From Sabellastarte sp. h YS-2021 (Eukaryota > Annelida > Polychaeta > Sabellida > Sabellidae), in assembly GCA_964017235.1 (NCBI GenBank), contig OZ024938.1, positions 13,073,454 through 13,137,453 of the forward strand: a DNA stretch of 64,000 nucleotides, given 5' to 3'. The notes under the pieces are model-generated. The model saw only the letters and a list, made by a program, of their open reading frames with translations, was not told where the DNA came from and made no database searches. Numbering within the stretch: the stretch's first letter is position 1; each line of letters begins with the position of its first letter. This document shows, piece by piece, positions 58,027-64,000 of this stretch. The translations under genes were made by a program, and so were the position numbers.

Positions 58027-59280
58027 TGTATCCGGCAATGAAGCCATAGCCTATAGCAGAATTCCCTTGACCATGTATCAATGCTGCAAAGCCAATGTTG
58101 GATGGGGACACAAGAGTGTGTGCTATTTCTCTGGCCCCACTAACTGCTACTTCAAGTGTTGAGAAACCTTCTCCTGTGACAGTGGTCCATCCTGTTAAGG
58201 CTGTTCCATCAAATAAAAGAGCGTTGATATTTGGTGTTTCTGTCAGATACACGATGCTCATGTAATCTGTTATAGTTGATGTGGGAATTTCAGGTAGGTT
58301 AAAGATAACATTAGTGCCATAATTTTCAGTGTCAGGTAACACAGCCATGAATACTGCACCACCAGATGAGTTTACATCTGTGTTTGTGCTGTACTGGGCA
58401 GCTTTGCAAGGCTTGTTGCACAGAAATACTTCATTGGATCGAGAATCTAGGGTCACTTCAAGAAACTCTCCTCTGTAACTGATAGTGCTTGATACAGTCC
58501 CATAGGTGACTTGTGTATCATCTTCTAAAGCTACTATACGGACTAAGGTGTCATCACTGTAACTTCTATAGTTTATAGTGTGTGAAATGTACCTGGTGCC
58601 TGCAAGCTGGTTTGCTGGAATAGAACCCCATACAGGTCCTGCAATTTCATCTGGGTTTGTATCAGCACAGGGATTCCCCGAGTTAACAGACACTTGCTTA
58701 TCAGCAATGATATTATAACCTGTGAAGTCATAGCTTCTCTTAAGAACTTCTGTATTAAGAGTCCTGTTGGTGTAGACATCTTGCTTGTTTAGTACAAAGG
58801 ATGATATGTCTGTTGGGACTCCATCATGAAGTTTTTGAATGACAACATTTGTGTCATCTTCATATGCTACTACAGAAAAAAAACTGCAAGTTGCAGAACT
58901 CACACAGGTGATATCATTGTTGGATTGGTAAGAGATTACCATGTATTCTTGTGTACCAGTATGCAATGGGGGAACAAGAATGGCATCCATGTTACCATCA
59001 TTCCTATAATTTGAAAGCATAACAGTGACATCAGCAGCAGCTTCTATTAAGATCCCCTTGCTTTCTATTCCCTCAACAACGCGCACAGTGTAGGAATAAT
59101 ACAGACTGAGGGTATCATTAGCATTGATGTTGTGGGTATTGGTTGCACCTCCTATATCAGTAATGTTAGCTGTTGTATCTTGCTTAGCATTGATATAGAT
59201 TATACAATCTCCTTCATCCCAATCAGATCTAGACTGGGAAAATGACAAAGCAAAGACTTTTCCCTCTGAGCTTTTTTTAG
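58027..59280 (-). CDS. IgGFc-binding-like gene B, main exon with IgGFc-binding domain
   Basis: This 1254-bp exon is phase 1-1 (418 codons). The acceptor is TTTCAG before CTAAAAAAAG and the donor is GTATGT (58021-58026). Motifs match gene A throughout: SSEGKVFALSFSQSRSDW, VMLSNYRNDGNMDAILVPPL, YMVISYQSNNDITCVS, GNPCADTNPDEIAG, GTRYISHTINYRSYSDDTLV, ALEDDTQVTY, CNKPCKAAQYSTN and YMSIVYLTETP. This is the FCGBP-type IgGFc-binding N-terminal domain, usually extracellular. Some 60-65% of residues look identical to gene A by eye. The open frame runs past the donor into the intron (stop at 57965), which is not part of the protein. Confidence 0.92.
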
Positions 59281-59947
59281 CTGAAATACACACCAAAAGA
59301 AGATTTTTAAGCAGGATTTTAACCTGTAGACTTTCTTAAATATATATTTCTTTGCATACTCATTTTATCTGTTACACTTCATAGTATAAAGGTTTTGCTG
59401 TAGCCTAAAGTGCTATGGAGATTATATAACATTCCTTATTTAACTGGTTCTGGTAATTTAGATTTGTCATTTTTTAGTTATCCATTAACATCTGATAGAC
59501 TAACTACAGGTATAGTATCAGTCCTAAAAACAATTCCATGTAATAAAATGTGTCTTTTATAAAGTTGCATTTATGTGAATCTGATCTCAATTTGTAAAAT
59601 TGCAAAATGCAGAGTAAAATCAAAAGTAATTCTGGTGGGAATGGAAAGGTGTGATCATATATTTCGTAGAGTTTTGATTCGTAATATCATGGCAGTTAAC
59701 TTATCACAGTGGTAAGGGAGAATAACAAATTCTGCATAATTTTTAAATTACTTTTATTTTACTGATTTAATAAATAACTTGTGATAATCTATTATATTTG
59801 GTTCCATTTACCAACCCTTAAAACCAAAAAGGATATTAAAAGCTGGGTTAGATAAATACATTAGGTATTATTTATTTGTGAACTTATATGTATAAGATAG
59901 GAAAATAAATATATGAAATAAAGTTACAACTATTTGGAATACTAAAC
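59281..59947 (-). other. Gene B intron 1
   Basis: It is AT-rich. No exon or repeat was recognised. Confidence 0.6.
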
Positions 59948-60053
59948 CTGTTGTTGCTCCAACGAAAGCTACCAACAACACTGAAAAAGCATGCAAAAAA
60001 GACAGATGATTGGTATGCCAAAAGTGACGTGTAGCACACAAAATTATAAGCAA
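59948..60053 (-). CDS. Candidate first exon of gene B with signal peptide
   Basis: ATG at 60053 gives a 35-codon frame plus one base ending in LHAFSVLLVAFVGATT, then G before a GTTTAG donor. The phase-1 end fits the phase-1 start of the next exon, giving ATT-A-KKSSEGK. The hydrophobic core FSVLLVAFVGA looks like a signal peptide. The N-region is long and His-rich, so the true start may be elsewhere, and GTTTAG is a weak donor. Confidence 0.45.
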
Positions 60054-60099
60054 TATAAAATATGCAACTTTTTAAGTGAGGGTATATAGCATGTAATAT

Positions 60100-60648
60100 C
60101 CCTTTCACGTTAGAGGTGGTACACCCTGCAGTTAAAAGTTTTACCTCCTTCCATTGGTCTCTAAAGTTTATAGATGGTGGAAATATAATTTGGCAACATA
60201 CGCAATTGCTATTTGTGGTAATTGATGGTGAAGGACAGCGATGCTACACCATTTGAAGGTTGTGACTCATTATTGTTTCAGTATCAGGTGTTTGTCCGAT
60301 GGCTATATAAGGTGAGTGGAGGAAAATAGAGATTGTGTCTTGGTGATAGACATATGTACTACCTTCATCCTACTGTTACTGGCAGTGTCCCATCAGTGGC
60401 TGAGTGAGTCGTATCTTATTTCCCCTTCAGTTACCGTAGGGAAAACATATCCACAGAAGGTCACTGAAATGGACGGACAGGAATGGACACACATGGACAC
60501 AAGGATGGTGGTAGGGCAACAGTTCAAAATTTCCATGGGATGCTTAAGGAATGGGATAGTGGGCCACTGTCAGGTGCTAGTTGAAGGACAGGGCCATTTT
60601 ATCTAACTCCTAAAACCACCAGCTACACCACCTATAGTGTGAAAGGGG
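60100..60648. mobile_element. ~549-bp MITE, CCCTTTCACACTA type
   Basis: The left end is CCCTTTCACGTTAGAGGTGG and the reverse complement of the right end is CCCCTTTCACACTATAGGTG. It is related to 15562-16117 and 33037-33592 in size, ends and internal words. It lies just upstream of the candidate first exon of gene B, so it could overlap the promoter. Confidence 0.7.
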
Positions 60649-60903
60649 TACTAGCAATACTTTTTTTCCAACACAATCCTATGCTCAATCTAAAGAGCTT
60701 GGATTCAAATTTAAATTATTACCAACAGGAAGAAAATTTTTAAGAATAACTCTAACAGTGGAACTGTTCAGAAAAGATTTTAGGAAAGCTTAAATTTAAT
60801 TTTAAGTAAGCATTTCTTTTTCTTTTTTCAGTAATAATATCGACTTTTTGAAAAAGTAAAATTGAAGAAAACTTCCGAAATAGGTTTTGCAGAATTAATT
60901 TTT

Positions 60904-61026
60904 TGCAGTTTAAAGTACGGAACCCTGACGAACTGTATGTACTGGTTTCCTCTGCCCTTCCAACTACCCGTCGTGATATGACCTGTACAGTGTTGAAAGC
61001 AACGTAAAACCCCAAATAAATAAATG
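60904..61026 (+). mobile_element. SINE, 5'-truncated
   Basis: Only the body and tail remain (GCAGTTTAAAGTACGGAACC, GTATGTACTGGTTTCCTCTG, GCAACGTAAAACCCCAAATA), matching the 3' half of 16564-16799. The A and B boxes are absent. Confidence 0.8.
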
Positions 61027-62440
61027 TTCAATTTCAATATCTTACCGTTCTTTGTAATATATTTGGAAGCAATGTATATCTAAATAAAATTAACCAACAC
61101 AAACTTTTGCAATGAAAACACTGAAAGTATAAAGGACATACTTTGTAAATATGACCAATGCATAAAGGCAGAAAAACTGTGGGATATAAATATCCAATAA
61201 TGACTACAAAAACAGCTAGATTATATAATATATAATAGTTTGGTTATTCACTGATTATTTTGCTTACAAAAATTAAAAGATGACATTCGTATTAAATATA
61301 AAAATTTTAATGAAATCTTTAGAAATTTAGTTCAGTTCAATGTGGGATTTATTGGACAAACAGGAATTTAAAAGCAAAACCTTTAGCATTCTTTTTTGGA
61401 TGTCAGTGGCCTGAGTCATGTACATAGGAAATACACATAATAGTAGAACAGACTGGCAATATATTTATTGTATCAATATGTCAGATACCTAGACTACGAA
61501 ATACACATACTATATCATTAAATACAAACACCAAGGCCACCTTAACAAGAAATAATCAGAACAGAAAGCTAAGATTACTTTAAATAAAGTTTAAGTTTAA
61601 ACTAAGGGAAGATGGGTCAACAGATGCCCCTTTATCTAAACGTTTTGACTGTGGTAAATTGGCCTTAGTTTTTTTGTTTTTTTTTTGTTAATCTCTATAT
61701 TTCAGAATTATTTTAAATAATGTCATTTTTGAGTTTCTGTTATATAGTTAGCAAATACACCTCACTCTTATTTTTTTCTTTCTACCTTTCGGTTTTCTTT
61801 GTACATTTTTATTTCCACTTATGTGGCTTATGTATATCAAGTTAATACTACTGCTTTTTATGGGTTCTTAGGGTTTTCAGAGGTTCTTTTAAGTTCTTCG
61901 GGGTTTCTCAGAGTACTGATTTTGTCAGTAATTTCACAAAAAATCCTGAAATCTCTAATAATATTTTACACTATTTACAGATTGTGATTCAGTAAAATCG
62001 TGAAATGTTATGGATTGATTTTCTTTACAATTGACACAAAGAATAATGAAAGTTGTTTATATTATGAATTACTGGATTCTTAAGGACACAAAATTAATAT
62101 TTATCTAAAAGTGTACAAACGTATGTAACTCTTGGATCCATTATTATTTAGCATGTGAAATGAAAAAATCATATAACCTTGCATAACTATTTATAGCTAA
62201 ATACAAATAAATACAAATTTTGAATTAATCTGAAATTTTCTAGTTAATCTTCAGGCAAAAATGTGATCCCAATCAGTACGTTACACATATTGGTGATACT
62301 TATTTATGTTTGGTTATCTGTGAATATAAATGCATTATCCGAATTGGTTTAAATGAATTATATTGTAACCTGTTTTATGATGTATACGAAACTTTTGATC
62401 CTAATAAATCTTTACTAAGTGTGTCTGTCAGTCCATGTAA
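61027..62440. other. AT-rich non-coding interval
   Basis: I see no gene, no tandem structure and no defined element here. Confidence 0.55.
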
Positions 62441-62442
62441 TT

Positions 62443-62464
62443 AAGCGTCCCGCAAGGGACGCTT
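62443..62464. repeat. Perfect hairpin with 9-bp arms
   Basis: AAGCGTCCC pairs with GGGACGCTT around a GCAA loop. It lies at the boundary between plain AT-rich DNA and the repeat block that runs to the window end. It may mark the end of a transposable element (a Helitron-like 3' hairpin is one possibility), but no CTRR end was confirmed. Confidence 0.6.
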
Positions 62465-62486
62465 GTTTGTGTATGGGAGAGCTTCT

Positions 62487-62539
62487 GGCTCCGCCGGCTC
62501 CACCGGCTCCGCCGGCTCCGCCGGCTCCGCCGGCTCCGC
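62487..62539. repeat. GC-rich 9-bp minisatellite
   Basis: About six units of GGCTCCGCC, one with an A (GGCTCCACC), form an isolated GC-rich, CpG-rich island in AT-rich DNA. Confidence 0.9.
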
Positions 62540-62872
62540 ATTTTGTTTTCCTTATAACTCTGTAACCGTTAGGCGGATTCTTTTCAAATTTGGCAGGTTT
62601 AGGCAGTAGCCTTGGGGAATTTTTTTGAATATGCTGCAGTGACATTTCAACCAATCAGAGAGGTCACATGACCAAAAATGTCTTTTTTCGATGGGGAAGC
62701 TTGTCCGGATGATAACTTGAAAGGAATTTTATCAATTCACCTGAAACTTGGCAAATGCATTCATTCTATTAAAATCTGGAAATCATTAGATTTTGGCATT
62801 GATTGGTCAAGAAATGGCCGAGTAATTAATGATTAATTAATCATTACAAATTTTCCAAATAAGGAAAACACA

Positions 62873-63800
62873 AAAATGCTTATATCTCGAAAACCGTGCT
62901 AGATAGAGCGATTTCGACGAAATTTTTGACCCACAGGGTATCTCTGCGGAGTAGTTTTCCCAATTTTCAAAAAATTTTTGTCTCGCCCAAAATGGCGGCC
63001 ATTTTGAATTTTCGAATTTTCGCAAAAATTGCAAAACACAAAAATGCTTATATCTCAAAAACCGTGCTAGATAGAGCAATTTCAACAAAATTTTTGACCC
63101 GCAGGATATCTCTGCGGAGTACTTTTCCCAATTTTCAAAAAATTTTTATCTCGCCAAAAATGGCGGCCATTTTGAATTTTTGAAATTTTCGCAAAAATTG
63201 CAAAACACAAAAATGCTTATATCTCGAAAACCGTGCTAGATAGAGCGATTTCGACGAAATTTTTGACCCACAGGGTATCTCTTCGGAGTAGTTTTCCCAA
63301 TTTTCAAAAAATTTTTGTCTCGCCCAAAATGGCGGCCATTTTGAATTTTCGAATTTTCGCAAAAATTGCAAAACACTAAAATGCTTATATCTCAAAAACC
63401 GTGCTAGATAGAGCAATTTCGACAAAATTTTTGACCCGCAGGATATCTCTGCGGAGTACTTTTCCCAATTTTCAAAAAATTTTTGTCTCGCCAAAAATGG
63501 CGGCCATTTTGAATTTTTGAAATTTTCGCAAAAATTGCAAAACACAAAAATGCTTATATCTCGAAAACCGTGCTAGATAGAGCGATTTCGACGAAATTTT
63601 TGACCCACAGGGTATCTCTGCAGAGTAGTTATCCCAATTTTGAAAAAAATTTTATCTCGCCAAAAATGGCGGCCATTTTGAATTTTCGAATTTTTGCGCA
63701 AAAATTGCAAAACACAAAAATGCTAATATTTCGAAAACCGTGCTACATAGAGCGATTTCGACGAAATTTTTTATCTTCAGGGTATCTCTGCAGAGCACCT
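62873..63800. repeat. Tandem array, six ~169-bp units in a two-unit higher-order pattern
   Basis: Units start AAAATGCTTATATCTC near 62873, 63041, 63210, 63378, 63547 and 63717. Units 1, 3 and 5 carry CGAAAACCGTG and CCCACAGGGTATCTC; units 2 and 4 carry CAAAAACCGTG and CCCGCAGGATATCTC. All have AAAATGGCGGCCATTTTG. Open frames on both strands are translations of the array. Confidence 0.9.
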
Positions 63801-64000
63801 ATCCCAAAGAGCTTTCACTTGGTGAAGTTTCAGACCCATAGCTAATTGCTCACCTACTCAAAATGAGTAAATGCGAATTACCTCTAAAAGTATTGCAGAT
63901 GGCCAATTTTTCTCAAATAACTCATTCACCTACTTTTGGAAGAGCTTTCACATGGTGAAGTTTCAGACCCATAGCCAATTACTCACCTACTCAAAATGAG
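63801..64000. repeat. Reverse-complement copies of the ~130-bp unit seen at 13810-14510
   Basis: GAGCTTTCACTTGGTGAAGT, CACCTACTCAAAATGAGTAA and CTCAAATAACTCATTCACCT are the reverse complement of the unit in the composite element. The array runs off the window. Confidence 0.88.

Noticed and set aside
62873-63800. Regular repeats resembling a CRISPR array
   Set aside because: Repeat units abut with no unique spacers, unit length is about 169 bp, and the context is eukaryotic.
62837-63845. Several open frames on both strands with repeated KMAAILNFRIF or NSKWPPFWARQ peptides
   Set aside because: They are read-through of a 169-bp tandem array that stays open because its units share a frame. There is no coding signature.

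Overview
The window looks like AT-rich, intron-rich, transposon-dense DNA of a lophotrochozoan invertebrate, most likely a mollusc. The reasons are two paralogous IgGFc-binding-domain genes split into short phase-matched exons, several tRNA-derived SINEs, L1/Tx1-type LINEs, a DIRS-type tyrosine-recombinase retrotransposon, and complex tandem-repeat elements. The species cannot be fixed from the sequence alone.

Layout. (1) 1-5.4 kb, minus strand: the 3' part of IgGFc-binding gene A, running off the left edge. (2) 5.4-10.9 kb: AT-rich non-coding DNA with repeat remnants. (3) 10.9-12.6 kb: a 5'-truncated L1/Tx1-like LINE with clear target-site duplications. (4) 12.4-40.0 kb: a direct tandem duplication. 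Copy 1 is 12400-24152 and copy 2 is 24153-39987. The unit carries a composite tandem-repeat element, a MITE, a SINE, a decayed LINE end, a hAT-type MITE and a MADF pseudogene with a TATA promoter. Copy 1 alone carries a 1.6-kb TIR transposon (19555-21159). Copy 2 alone carries a 5.8-kb DIRS-type element (about 27014-32794). (5) 40.2-41.1 kb: an inverted repeat bounded by histone-type 3' stem-loops. (6) 42.1-49.6 kb: a full-length LINE inserted into a SINE, both with target-site duplications. Its ORF1 protein carries a C-terminal NADAR (YbiA-like, ADP-ribose-linked) domain. (7) 50.4-60.05 kb, minus strand: IgGFc-binding gene B, apparently complete, with a candidate signal-peptide exon. (8) 62.4-64 kb: a hairpin, a GC-rich minisatellite and a higher-order tandem array related in inverted orientation to the repeats near 13-15 kb.

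The two host genes share one exon plan: a large 1-1 phase exon for the IgGFc-binding domain, then a three-exon module (phases 1-0, 0-0, 0-1). In gene B a diverged second copy of that module ends the protein. Both look like secreted or cell-surface proteins. The most unusual feature is the LINE ORF1-NADAR fusion, which suggests a retrotransposon carrying an enzyme that could remove ADP-ribose from nucleic acid.
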